Origin: an uncultured Ruminococcus sp.
GTDB lineage: Bacteria > Bacillota > Clostridia > Oscillospirales > Acutalibacteraceae
Length of the DNA: 24,040 bases
Direction of reading: 5' to 3'
Assembly: GCA_902803585.1 (NCBI GenBank)
Contig: CADCQO010000104.1
Location: 1-24,040, forward strand
Below, one piece after another: positions 7,533-15,400 of the stretch. The notes below the pieces were generated by a model. That model searched no databases, was not told the origin of the DNA, and saw only the letters and a program-made list of their open reading frames with translations. Each line of letters begins with the position of its first letter. The stretch's first letter is position 1. Position numbers and translations under genes: made by a program.

Positions 7533-9890
7533 ATGGTGTTATGTAAAAACTGTGGTACGGTCTATGATGAGTTTTACGGTGTCTGCCCCAGATGCGGTAC
7601 AACTTATCAGCCCGAACCTAACGCCGCAGGTACACTCCCGCCACTTGGCAATATCGGCGGTTCTGAGCAAAGTAATCGTCCGCAAAGCCCCTTGCCGTCT
7701 ATTGAATCAGCTATGCAGACAAACGGTCTGAATAATGGTATTCCGCTGCAAAGACCGCTTGATCCCGAAGCAACCATTCCGGTGCAAAGACCAATCGATC
7801 CCGAAGCAACCATTCCGGTGCAAAGACCGATCGATCCCGAAGCAACCATTCCGGTGCAAAGACCGCTTGATCCCGAAGCAACCATTCCGGTGCAAAGACC
7901 GCTTGATCCCGAAGCAACCATTCCGGTGCAAAGACCGATCGACCCCGAAGCAACCATTCCGGTGCAAAGACCAATCGACCCCGAAGCAACCATTCCGGTG
8001 CAAAGACCGCTTGATCCCGAAGCAACCATTCCGGTGCAAAGACCAATTGCCTCTGAACCAGCTGCTCCGCTCTCAAGAACACAGTTGCAGACACCCCCGC
8101 CTGCGCCTGTCAATTCTATCAGTCAGACACAGGAAGTTCCTCCGCTGGGCAATACCAATCCTGTACAATATGGTGATGACTATAATATGTCACCCACAAG
8201 TGTGGTAACACCGTCCCGCCCGCCGCAAAAGAAAGGTTCAGCAGGAAAAATCATCGCCATTATCCTGATCATTGCCGTGATACTGGGCGGATGCGGCGTA
8301 GGTGCATATTTCCTCTTCTTCAACAAACCCCAGACATCTGTTTCAGAGCAGATTTCTCAGGGAGATAAGTATTTTGCTGAGAAGAACTATCCGGCGGCAA
8401 TTGAAGTCTATAAAAAAGCGGTTGAAGCTGACCCCGCCAATGCCGACCTGTATCTGAAACTGGCACAGGCCTATATCGGCAATTATCAGTCTTCCGAAGC
8501 TGTGACGATACTGGAACAGGGCTACGCGAAAACCAGCAGTCCGGCTATCAAAGCGAAACTTGACGAACTGAGCGACCATCCTGCGCCTTCGACTGACCCC
8601 GAATCGCTGAGAGCGGGCGCACGTTCTATGAATATGGCAATCATCAATCTGTATACCGGCGTTACCAACGGCAGTGTCAATGCAGATTCACCTTCCAATG
8701 AACTGAGGGGACTCACCCCGTCCAGACTGCCCCGTGCCGGTGCTTCCGCAGGAGATAAAGAAGCCGCCGCAGAAGCCCTTACTGTTCGTGATGTAGTGAC
8801 CTATGCACAGTCGTCTGACCGTTTCAATGATGTCACAATCGGTTACTATGTCTATATGGGCGCACAGGTTTATTACAAAGATGATGCAAGCGGTTTCCCG
8901 CTGACGTTCGACACAACTATCGGACAGATCATGTCGGCTGTTCCGGAACAGTCCAGCACACCTTCTGTGCCGGAAAGCTCTGTCGAAGAAAGCTCTGTTC
9001 CTGAACCGAGTGAGCCTTCTGCATCTTCCGAACCTTCACAGCCCTCTGAAATGCCTATCGACATTGACCATACACAGGAAGCAGCTCTTCTTGATGAGTC
9101 CTGCAAAAATCTGTATACTCAAGTAGTAGCGGGCACACTGCACAAAAGTCTGTCTTCTGATCAAAGACACGGCATCGCGGCACAGAAACTGCCTCGTGCG
9201 AGCAGTTCCGTCAGTCAGAAAAAAACGTATGCCAACAACCTTACAATAGAAGATGCTGTCCTTTACGGCGGGTTAAAAGACAGATTTGATGCTGAAAACA
9301 TCGGAAACTATCTCTACGATGAAAAAAATATTTACTACAGAGGCGATCATTCTCGTGGTACGCCTTTGACCCTTGACACAACGCTGGGCGAGATTTTTGA
9401 TCCGGAACCGGAACAGTCAAGCAATGTTTCCGAGCCTTCTCAGGATTCTGAACCCTCTCAGTCCTCAAAGCCTTCAAAGCCTGAAAGTTCTGTTGAGGAC
9501 TCTTCCGTACCAGAAAGCTCTGCAGAGCAGTCCTCAACGGTTGAAAGCTCCGACGAGTCAAGTGCTGATGTCAGCAATACACACATGGCGGAATTAGCCG
9601 GCAAGTGGGCAATGACTCCCAATACACAGGATTACCCACCGGAGGAAATTAAACGCTATACCGATGGTACGGGATATGATGAATTTGTTATACTGCTGAA
9701 TGCAAACGGTTATGCATCTGCCTACGTTGTCAAAGAGGGAAAAACAGAAATTCTGGGTACGGGTGAATGGTCGGTAGACGGTACAGCCGTTTCCGTTACC
9801 ATTGACGGAGATACAGAGAATTTCTCCTACCGCAACGGACACCTGTATACTGCCGCATGGGGTGATATCCTTTACTTTGCCAGGAGTTAA
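7533..9890 (+). CDS. Zinc-ribbon, single-pass membrane protein with 12-residue repeats, TPR and two copies of an unrecognised domain
   Basis: A 785-residue mosaic. In order: a CxxC...CxxC zinc ribbon (residues 4-22); eight near-perfect repeats of P(L/I)DPEATIPVQR (75-170); a Pro-rich linker; one transmembrane helix (about 240-261) preceded by KKGSAGK; a TPR-like segment (about 270-345); an unrecognised domain (about 358-469); a Ser/Pro/Glu linker; a second copy (about 514-623); a longer Ser/Glu linker; and a C-terminal beta-rich domain (about 685-785) starting LAGKWAMTP, lipocalin-like in pattern. With zinc ribbon and repeats inside, the rest should be outside. The ATG has AAGGAGGG 7 bases upstream. 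The unrecognised domain also makes up the lipoprotein encoded just before. Function unknown; a surface scaffold or sensor is an inference. Confidence 0.85.
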   Translation: MVLCKNCGTVYDEFYGVCPRCGTTYQPEPNAAGTLPPLGNIGGSEQSNRPQSPLPSIESAMQTNGLNNGIPLQRPLDPEATIPVQRPIDPEATIPVQRPIDPEATIPVQRPLDPEATIPVQRPLDPEATIPVQRPIDPEATIPVQRPIDPEATIPVQRPLDPEATIPVQRPIASEPAAPLSRTQLQTPPPAPVNSISQTQEVPPLGNTNPVQYGDDYNMSPTSVVTPSRPPQKKGSAGKIIAIILIIAVILGGCGVGAYFLFFNKPQTSVSEQISQGDKYFAEKNYPAAIEVYKKAVEADPANADLYLKLAQAYIGNYQSSEAVTILEQGYAKTSSPAIKAKLDELSDHPAPSTDPESLRAGARSMNMAIINLYTGVTNGSVNADSPSNELRGLTPSRLPRAGASAGDKEAAAEALTVRDVVTYAQSSDRFNDVTIGYYVYMGAQVYYKDDASGFPLTFDTTIGQIMSAVPEQSSTPSVPESSVEESSVPEPSEPSASSEPSQPSEMPIDIDHTQEAALLDESCKNLYTQVVAGTLHKSLSSDQRHGIAAQKLPRASSSVSQKKTYANNLTIEDAVLYGGLKDRFDAENIGNYLYDEKNIYYRGDHSRGTPLTLDTTLGEIFDPEPEQSSNVSEPSQDSEPSQSSKPSKPESSVEDSSVPESSAEQSSTVESSDESSADVSNTHMAELAGKWAMTPNTQDYPPEEIKRYTDGTGYDEFVILLNANGYASAYVVKEGKTEILGTGEWSVDGTAVSVTIDGDTENFSYRNGHLYTAAWGDILYFARS
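7755..8042 (+). repeat. Eight 36-bp tandem repeats in coding sequence
   Basis: Eight units of exactly 36 bp encode P(L/I)DPEATIPVQR. Units differ almost only at CCGCTTGAT versus CCRATCGAY, giving Leu or Ile. The near identity at DNA level points to recent expansion or ongoing homogenisation, and copy number may differ between strains. Frame is kept whatever the copy number. Confidence 0.97.
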
Positions 9891-9929
9891 CCAGCATTTG
9901 TCTATCAGATGTGAAAGGGTGAGGAGAGC

Positions 9930-10898
9930 GTGAAAGATAAGATTTTGCTGGCTTTGAAAGAAGCGGACGGTTATTTGTCAGGCGAACAGCTCAGCGGGCG
10001 TTTTGGCATTACCCGCAGTGCTGTCTGGAAGCATATTGTCAAGCTGAAAGAGGAAGGGTACTGCATACACTCCATGCGCAACAGGGGCTATCGTCTGGAA
10101 AGTGAGCCGGATATTCTGAATCAGACTTCTCTGCGCTGTGCACTCAAAGGACAGTGGCTGGGGCAGAATCTGATCACGATGAAAACAGTAGATTCTACTA
10201 ACGAGGAAATCAAGCGTCTGGCAAGGCAGGGAGCGGAAAATGGTCTGGTCGTTGCCGCAGAGGAACAGACGGCCGGCAAAGGGCGTTTTTCCCGTACGTG
10301 GAGTTCGGAGGGCAACGGCGGACTGTATTTTTCACTGCTGCTTCGTCCGGAACTGACCCCAGCCGAGATTTCCAGTATTACGCTGACAGCAGGGTATGCG
10401 GTATGTCTGGCAATCAGAGAATATATAAGTCTGCCCGCAGCCATCAAGTGGCCGAACGATGTGATTATCGGCAGAAAAAAGGTGTGCGGAATGCTGACGG
10501 AAATGGCGGCGCAGAGTGATAAAATCGACTATATCATTATCGGTATCGGCGTGAATGTCAACAATGCGTCTTTTCCCGAAGTCATAGCAAAAAAAGCAAC
10601 TTCACTTTTTCTGGAAACAGGCCATACGGTAAATCGTGAAGAATTTTTTGTATGTGTCCTGCGTCATCTCGAAAAGGCTTTATCGCATTTCATGGTCAGT
10701 GTTTCAATTGAGGATATCGAGGAATTCAAGCAGCTTTGCGCTACTATGGGGCGTGAAGTGACTCTGGAACGCAGCGGTCAGCTGATAAAGGGCAAAGCCT
10801 GCGATATTTCCCCGAAAGGTGAACTGATTATTCTCACAGACGAAGGAGAACAGCTGACGGTGAATTCAGGTGAAGTTACTGTGCAGGGTATCTACTGA
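9930..10898 (+). CDS. birA: Bifunctional biotin-[acetyl-CoA-carboxylase] ligase / biotin repressor
   Basis: BirA activates biotin with ATP and attaches it to biotin carboxyl-carrier proteins; forms with an N-terminal DNA-binding domain also repress biotin genes. The 322-residue protein has the winged helix (about 1-60, with GITRSAVWKHIVKLKEEGY). The catalytic domain has VDSTNEEIKRL, AGKGRFSRTWSS for the biotinyl-AMP loop, and KWPNDVII with the catalytic Lys region. A C-terminal SH3-like domain ends the protein. The start is GTG at 9930 behind GGTGAGGAG, with rather close spacing. It lies 39 bases after the 785-residue gene and is the last gene before a strong terminator. No biotin operator was found in the window. 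Confidence 0.95.
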   Translation: MKDKILLALKEADGYLSGEQLSGRFGITRSAVWKHIVKLKEEGYCIHSMRNRGYRLESEPDILNQTSLRCALKGQWLGQNLITMKTVDSTNEEIKRLARQGAENGLVVAAEEQTAGKGRFSRTWSSEGNGGLYFSLLLRPELTPAEISSITLTAGYAVCLAIREYISLPAAIKWPNDVIIGRKKVCGMLTEMAAQSDKIDYIIIGIGVNVNNASFPEVIAKKATSLFLETGHTVNREEFFVCVLRHLEKALSHFMVSVSIEDIEEFKQLCATMGREVTLERSGQLIKGKACDISPKGELIILTDEGEQLTVNSGEVTVQGIY

Positions 10899-10929
10899 TA
10901 AAGTATGATGATTTGTTGAAAAACACCAT

Positions 10930-11015
10930 TTGCAAAAAGACCTGCAGGGTGGTAAAATAAGAACAGCGAGCAGCAAATGCGTAAGTCCGGCTAATGGGCT
11001 TGCGCATTATTTTTT
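10930..11015 (+). ncRNA. Candidate small RNA: promoter directly before a terminator
   Basis: Between birA and the next gene a promoter-like pair (TTGCAA 10930-10935, TAAAAT 10953-10958, 17-base spacer) points into the terminator at 10976-11015. A transcript from about 10965 would be roughly 50 nt, mostly hairpin. It may equally be just the birA terminator with a chance promoter match. Confidence 0.25.
10976..11015 (+). terminator. Intrinsic terminator after birA
   Basis: A 13-bp stem with two G-U pairs (arms 10976-10988 and 10996-11008), a 7-base loop and a following run of seven T (11010-11016 region) closes the rightward unit that ends with birA. Confidence 0.92.
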
Positions 11016-11185
11016 GCACTTTTTCGGGAGAGCTTATCAGGGCGTTCAGCCTGAACAGGCAGAAAATTTCCGTCTGTGAGTGTCAGCGCAGGCGGCGGAC
11101 GTATGCCGCAAAGGATAGTGCCGGCGCCTTTCAAAAGCGAAACAGCAAAATGTTTTTCAGAGGCAGGATAATCGCTAATTATGCC

Positions 11186-11214
11186 TTGACTTGTCAATTG
11201 GTTTGTGTTATCGT
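11186..11214 (+). promoter_or_regulatory. Promoter of the 382-residue unknown gene
   Basis: -35 TTGACT (11186-11191) and -10 TATCGT (11209-11214) with a 17-base spacer, about 70 bases before the ATG. Confidence 0.6.
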
Positions 11215-11283
11215 TGAAACATAGAGAAAAATGTCGTTAAACAGAACGTGTTGATCTGGCTGACAGCAGGGGAGGCAAAAAGT

Positions 11284-12432
11284 ATGGGCAGCGATAAGGA
11301 ATTGCAGGCAATAGAAGAAATGATACGCCGTTTGAATGCGTCACGGTCAATTCAGAAAAACCCGGCAGCCGAAAGTCATGAACAGGAAACGGCGGTTCAG
11401 AAAAGCCCGACAGATAAAGGTCAGGAACGGAAAAGTGCGGGGGAATTGCGGGCAATAGAAGAAATGATACGCCGTCTGAATGTGCCTCAGCCCGTTCAGA
11501 AAAGCCCTACAGATGAAGGTCAGGAACAGAAAGCCGAACCAGAACATCAGGGTGTTTCTGAGGCAGAACTGACAGCTGTTGTGAATATGGTAGAGTTATT
11601 GCAGAAAGAGAATCAGGAAGAAATTTCTTCACAAACGGTTGAAGAAGTGTTCCGGAAGTTTGAAAGTATATCCGAAAGGCTGAGTAAACTGGAAAATGAT
11701 CCTCGTCCCAGTCCGAAAAAAGTTTCGGCACTGGTTCGTGAAGTATCGGAAATCAGCAACAGAAAATTGGAGGACGAAAGGATTCAGAGAGAACTGTCCC
11801 GTATAGACAGGCGGCTGGCACGTTTGCGGGAACATACAGGCAACATTGAAAAAGCACTGAATTGCTGTCAGTTTGCTCTTCTGGAGTGCGGGGAAGATGT
11901 CGGCAGATGTGATGCAGTTTATGCAGATGAGGACAGAGATCTGATAAGCTACTATCTGAATATGCTGCTGAAGTTTCCAAACACCAAAAGATACGAAAAA
12001 AACTCCCGATGTCTGAAAGTGCTGGATCTTCTGAGAAAAAATGTGGAGAGCAGTTTGTCACAGACATCTGATAGTGAGAGAAAGGCCAATTATCTGCAGC
12101 TGTTGGCGGATATTGTGATTGTTTTGTTTTTGCGGGCAAATCAGAGGGAGTATGCCTGTTCCTGTATCATATCGTGTATAGATTATGCCTTTGAAGCGGC
12201 GCACATGGATCCGACAGCAGCTCTGGTATATCTGAGAAGGGCCGATGTCATAAAACAGCTTGCCTATGACGATGGTTATTCGGACGAGCTTTTAGCCGCT
12301 TTTATCGATTTGTACGGCGGTTTTGCTCATGTCTATCAGTTGATAGATGATACAGAGAGTTACGAGCGGGCTGTCAGACATCAGAAATACTATGAAGAGT
12401 ATTTTGCCCGCAGAAAGAGAAATAAAGGATAG
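11284..12432 (+). CDS. Unknown helical protein with internal N-terminal duplication
   Basis: I do not recognise this 382-residue protein. The first 85 residues are built from repeats: ELQAIEEMIRRLN occurs twice (as ELRAIEEMIRRLN the second time) and (I/V)QK(N/S)P...E three times. A charged coiled-coil-like stretch follows (about 90-190, with FRKFESISERLSKLEND and SRIDRRLARLREH). The C-terminal half is helical, with paired Cys (NCCQFALLEC, YACSCIISC) and a TPR-like rhythm. There is no signal peptide or membrane helix, so it is probably cytoplasmic. The ATG at 11284 is chosen for GGGGAGG 7 bases upstream; an in-frame GTG at 11248 lacks one. It is a single-gene unit between its own promoter and terminator. 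Confidence 0.8.
   Translation: MGSDKELQAIEEMIRRLNASRSIQKNPAAESHEQETAVQKSPTDKGQERKSAGELRAIEEMIRRLNVPQPVQKSPTDEGQEQKAEPEHQGVSEAELTAVVNMVELLQKENQEEISSQTVEEVFRKFESISERLSKLENDPRPSPKKVSALVREVSEISNRKLEDERIQRELSRIDRRLARLREHTGNIEKALNCCQFALLECGEDVGRCDAVYADEDRDLISYYLNMLLKFPNTKRYEKNSRCLKVLDLLRKNVESSLSQTSDSERKANYLQLLADIVIVLFLRANQREYACSCIISCIDYAFEAAHMDPTAALVYLRRADVIKQLAYDDGYSDELLAAFIDLYGGFAHVYQLIDDTESYERAVRHQKYYEEYFARRKRNKG
11299..11527 (+). repeat. Duplicated coding segments in the unknown gene
   Basis: A 42-bp segment at 11299-11340 recurs at 11443-11484 with only a few changes. A 34-bp segment at 11395-11428 recurs at 11494-11527, with a more worn third copy at 11350-11383. The order shows a compound duplication of a unit of roughly 100-144 bp. 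Confidence 0.85.
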
Positions 12433-12451
12433 CAGCCGTATCAGAAAAAAA

Positions 12452-12497
12452 GCTGCCGTACAATGTGAGGGTTCACGTTTGTACGGCAGCCTTTTGT
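12452..12497 (+). terminator. Terminator of the 382-residue gene
   Basis: A 12-bp perfect stem (arms 12452-12463 and 12479-12490), extended by GTGA/TTCAC inside the loop, is followed by CTTTTGTTT. Confidence 0.85.
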
Positions 12498-12522
12498 TTC
12501 CGGAGAAAGAAATATGCAGACA

Positions 12523-12560
12523 GAAAAACAGGCACATCTCCGGTGCGGAAATATGCCTGT
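12523..12560 (-). terminator. Terminator of the secreted-protein gene
   Basis: Read leftward, a 15-bp stem with two G-U pairs and a 3-base loop (12528-12560) runs straight into five T (12523-12527). It lies 47 bases after the stop at 12607. Confidence 0.92.
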
Positions 12561-12606
12561 CGGATATGTATAAAGGGAACAGGGAAGAATGCTTCAGCGC
12601 TGTGCT

Positions 12607-14730
12607 TTAGCCTTCAACGCCCATATATTTGAAGGTGATGTCGGAAGTGTAGAAAATCTTGTTGGTAGTGTTGTTGTAGAATCGGAAGGAAAGAACATAA
12701 GTCTGACCGGACATCAGTGCATAACCGCCTCTTGCACAAAGTCCTCTGAGAAGGATATTGTCATTGAATCCTTTGTTCATGAAGTCGGTGACAGAGAAGA
12801 GTTTGGTAGAAGTTGTTTCGCCGGCTTTTCTGATATAAACCGTACCTGTGCAGTTAGCGGGAAGTCCCTTCAGGTCATTGGAATATCTTGTATAGAAATT
12901 CAGCTCTACTCCGTTGTAAATAACGAGATCTCTGAGGTCGTGCTTGTCCTTTGTTGCCTCACCGGTGGAATCAATGTCCTTTTTGGTGGAAGAATAGATC
13001 GTGTTCCAGCCGTTTTCCAGTGTGAAGCCGAAAGTGAACAGCTTAGGATTGATGAACTTGATTGTTCTTGTCCACTGGCAGGTTTTCTTGCCGCTGCTGT
13101 TGAACTCTCTGACGATAATGTCAGCAGAAGTACCTACTTTGGGAGTAATGCCGAGATCGGTGAGATCCAGATTGCTGTTCAAAGTGGACATATTGGTCAT
13201 ACAAAGTGCGACTCTTTCAGTGTTGTTCTGTTTTACGATAACCTGAATATAGCCGTTGGGATCGCCAAGACCTGCTGCTCTGATGTTGTATACGTTTGCT
13301 TTTGTCTTATCGAAAGTATAAACGGGCAGTTCCAGAACAGCGTTTTCCTTGATGGTATCACCCTCTGAAACAAATATCCGGTTTGACTTTCCGTTGACAG
13401 CACCGCTGGTATCCATCACGGAGAAGTTTTCACCGACGCCCAGTGAAGAATTGGCAGTTGATACGACATTGGTATAGATATGTGTCAGTTTCTTGCCTTC
13501 CATAGTTGTCATTTCTACCTTGATATCATAAGCCTGACCAGCTTTAGGCAGGACGACGTATGTTTTGTAGCGATCCGGCACTGTGGCATGGGTCAGGGTT
13601 CTGACAGGATTACCATAAGAGCTTGCGCTGCTTGACTTCATATAAACCTTGACTGTTTCGCTGTCGTCATACATACCGCCTGTTTTCTGAATTTCCATCT
13701 GCAGGTAACGGGAGTGAACCTTTGTAGAAGTGCTGCTGACATCCTTTGTAACAGTCAGCTGACCGTCAGCAGTAGTAGCATTTTCTGCGCTTGTTCTCTG
13801 CTCAATACCAGCATCGCTGCCGCCGTCAACATTGCAGATGAGATAGGATTTCAGAACAGTGGTTTCTGCAGCGCCGATAACCTTGTACTTTGCACACATC
13901 ACAGTATTGCCCGCTACATCACGGAGCATGAACTTCATGATTTTGGCATCGTCTTTGTAAAGGTCATGACGGAAGGTGATTGTATTGTTGGAAGCATAAT
14001 ACTTGCCATAGTACTGCTTCACAACAGGCGTGGTGCGGAAACCAAGAGTGTAGGCTTCTATTTCAAGATAATAACCGTCGGGGACGTTCTTGATATCATA
14101 ATAGAAATCCTTGTTGTCGTGCAGCTGAATGACAGAAGCCTTGTCATCTGCAGAAGAAACGCTCAGTTTTTTGGTGGTATAATCGGAAGTGTCATAGGGT
14201 TTAGTGGTGGTTCTGAGCTGGAAAGTATATTTGTTGTTAGCAACCTCTTCACTGCAGACAGTTACTTTATAGCGCTGTGCATACTGTACCTTTCCCTGAG
14301 AATTCTGTACTTCAACGGAATAGTACATTGTTGTGCCGGGAGCCTGCTTGAGGGTGAGTGACTGGCTGGTGGCTGCTTTGGGGGTAACGGTCTTGACGGT
14401 TGTAAAAGTACCCTTAGCAGAGGTGGAACGGTTAACGACGATCTTATCAGTTGTCTTGAACTTCTGGGTATTGTAAACGTACATGATGAAGCTGTCAAAG
14501 GAACTGAGTTTAACGGCAGCGAACTGGTCATCAGCAGTCTGATTCTTAAAGACCTTTGCAGCTGAGTAAGGCTCTTTGAAAGCAACAGAGTAGTTGTTGT
14601 TAGCTACCTCTGCGGAAATAGAAACGCTTGTGGCGGCAGCATCTGCCGACAGAACAGGCATTGCTCCTGTGGTACCGATTGCGGCAGCGATCAAACCGAT
14701 GGCAAGAAACTTTCTGAGGGTATTTTTCAT
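12607..14730 (-). CDS. Large secreted protein of unknown function
   Basis: A 707-residue protein beginning MKNTLRKFLAIGLIAAAIG and continuing to PVLSADAAA, a standard signal peptide with cleavage near residue 30. The mature part is rich in Ser, Thr, Asn and Tyr and alternates polar and hydrophobic residues, suggesting a string of beta-sandwich modules of about 100-130 residues; two modules share an EVANN(N/K)Y start near residues 40 and 165. No dockerin, sortase motif or C-terminal transmembrane helix is visible, so it may be released or held by partners. The ATG at 14730 has AAAGGAG upstream; an earlier in-frame start at 14787 falls in the promoter. It is a monocistronic unit with a very strong promoter and terminator, so likely abundant. 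I do not recognise the family. Confidence 0.85.
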   Translation of the reverse strand: MKNTLRKFLAIGLIAAAIGTTGAMPVLSADAAATSVSISAEVANNNYSVAFKEPYSAAKVFKNQTADDQFAAVKLSSFDSFIMYVYNTQKFKTTDKIVVNRSTSAKGTFTTVKTVTPKAATSQSLTLKQAPGTTMYYSVEVQNSQGKVQYAQRYKVTVCSEEVANNKYTFQLRTTTKPYDTSDYTTKKLSVSSADDKASVIQLHDNKDFYYDIKNVPDGYYLEIEAYTLGFRTTPVVKQYYGKYYASNNTITFRHDLYKDDAKIMKFMLRDVAGNTVMCAKYKVIGAAETTVLKSYLICNVDGGSDAGIEQRTSAENATTADGQLTVTKDVSSTSTKVHSRYLQMEIQKTGGMYDDSETVKVYMKSSSASSYGNPVRTLTHATVPDRYKTYVVLPKAGQAYDIKVEMTTMEGKKLTHIYTNVVSTANSSLGVGENFSVMDTSGAVNGKSNRIFVSEGDTIKENAVLELPVYTFDKTKANVYNIRAAGLGDPNGYIQVIVKQNNTERVALCMTNMSTLNSNLDLTDLGITPKVGTSADIIVREFNSSGKKTCQWTRTIKFINPKLFTFGFTLENGWNTIYSSTKKDIDSTGEATKDKHDLRDLVIYNGVELNFYTRYSNDLKGLPANCTGTVYIRKAGETTSTKLFSVTDFMNKGFNDNILLRGLCARGGYALMSGQTYVLSFRFYNNTTNKIFYTSDITFKYMGVEG

Positions 14731-14785
14731 CTGACCGATTCTCCTTTTGTTAATAATTGTGTAAGAATTTGTTCTCACTGCGTTC

Positions 14786-14815
14786 ATTATATCGCTGTTT
14801 TGATGTCTGTGTCAA
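14786..14815 (-). promoter_or_regulatory. Strong promoter of the secreted-protein gene
   Basis: Leftward -35 TTGACA (14810-14815) and -10 TATAAT (14786-14791), both perfect consensus, with an 18-base spacer. The leader to the ATG at 14730 is about 50 bases. Confidence 0.88.
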
Positions 14816-14917
14816 GTCAGTATCGTTATTTCACGACATTTTCTACACTAACGTTGCTGCAGGATTATGATTTTGGTGAAAAATTAGCAGTTCTGACCAC
14901 GGACAACCGGAGAGGGT

Positions 14918-14965
14918 AAAAAACAACAGGGCTGCTGCAAAGGGGGTGATGCAGCAGTCCTGTTG
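14918..14965 (-). terminator. Leftward terminator without an assigned gene
   Basis: A 15-16 bp stem with one G-U pair (arms 14924-14939 and 14950-14965) is followed, reading leftward, by six T (14918-14923). There is no T-run rightward, so it should stop leftward transcription arriving from the region of 15115-15200, where only a short possible gene remnant is seen. Confidence 0.8.
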
Positions 14966-15114
14966 ACTGTGTTCAATATCTGACGGTATGGAGAAAGACT
15001 GACGGCCCGCAGGTATGAAAATAGGGGGGATTTCAAAAGCGAGCCGATAAGGGGACAGCCTTTTTCAGTAAACTGTCAGACAGAACGATAGCTTGTCAAT
15101 GTGCGGAACAGGGA

Positions 15115-15200
15115 TTATTTTTCAGTATCCTGCTTTTTTCTTCTGACGATAAGGCAGGAAGCCAGAGTACCTGTCAGGACAATGATGTGAGGGAGTTTTA
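15115..15200 (-). pseudogene. Possible 3' remnant of a membrane-anchored protein gene
   Basis: Leftward frame ending at 15115 encodes a hydrophobic stretch (HIIVLTGTLASCLIV) followed by RRKKQDTEK and a stop, the usual shape of a C-terminal membrane anchor with a positive tail. Nothing upstream continues it convincingly: the frame runs back through repeat B into antisense of the next gene. A leftward terminator lies 150 bases further on. It may be the tail of a deleted gene or chance. Confidence 0.3.
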
Positions 15201-15250
15201 TCCTGAATCTGCAAGAGGACTCTGATATAGGTCGGGGATGAATTGCGTCA
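15196..15250 (-). repeat. Dispersed ~55-bp repeat, copy B (inverted)
   Basis: Read leftward it matches copy A at 6367-6429 in the blocks TTCATCCC, GACCTATA, GAGTC and GATTCAGGATAAAA, with a central gap of about 4 bases. It lies just upstream of the promoter of the RecQ-like gene, in opposite orientation to that gene. Confidence 0.65.
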
Positions 15251-15272
15251 GCCCGAAAGGGGTGAGAACGGC

Positions 15273-15301
15273 TTGACATATCAAAAATGTAATGATAAAA
15301 T
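15273..15301 (+). promoter_or_regulatory. Promoter of the RecQ/DprA-like pair
   Basis: -35 TTGACA (15273-15278) and -10 TAAAAT (15296-15301) with a 17-base spacer. Confidence 0.8.
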
Positions 15302-15400
15302 CCACTTGTAAATATCTGTTGTAACAAAAGGTGAGAAGAATTGAACAAAATTTTTCCTCTTCTGGGGCAGCGAAAGTACATCATGAAAGGACGAAAGCTC

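Larger units (their letters stand above)
10899..11283. other. Intergenic region after birA
   Basis: This stretch holds the birA terminator, the candidate small-RNA promoter and, at 11186-11214, the promoter of the next gene. The part at 11020-11180 shows no gene I can support; short frames there lack ribosome binding sites. Confidence 0.6.
14816..15340. other. Intergenic region upstream of the RecQ-like gene
   Basis: It holds the leftward terminator at 14918-14965, a possible leftward gene remnant at 15115-15200, repeat copy B at 15196-15250 and the rightward promoter at 15273-15301. The stretch 14970-15110 shows nothing I can support. Confidence 0.6.

Noticed and set aside
7755..8042. 36-bp tandem repeats as a CRISPR array
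   Set aside because: The unit length is CRISPR-like but repeats are directly joined with no spacers, and they stay in frame inside a long coding sequence.
7607..8208. Several long overlapping frames in other phases over the repeat
   Set aside because: They arise because a 36-bp repeat with no stop in any phase keeps all frames open; they have no ribosome binding sites.
10991..11197. Leftward 68-codon frame between birA and the next gene
   Set aside because: It overlaps the birA terminator and the opposite promoter, has no Shine-Dalgarno and no recognisable motif.
12589..13368. Long rightward frame opposite the secreted-protein gene
   Set aside because: It is antisense to a gene with signal peptide, promoter, ribosome binding site and terminator, and lacks its own start signals.
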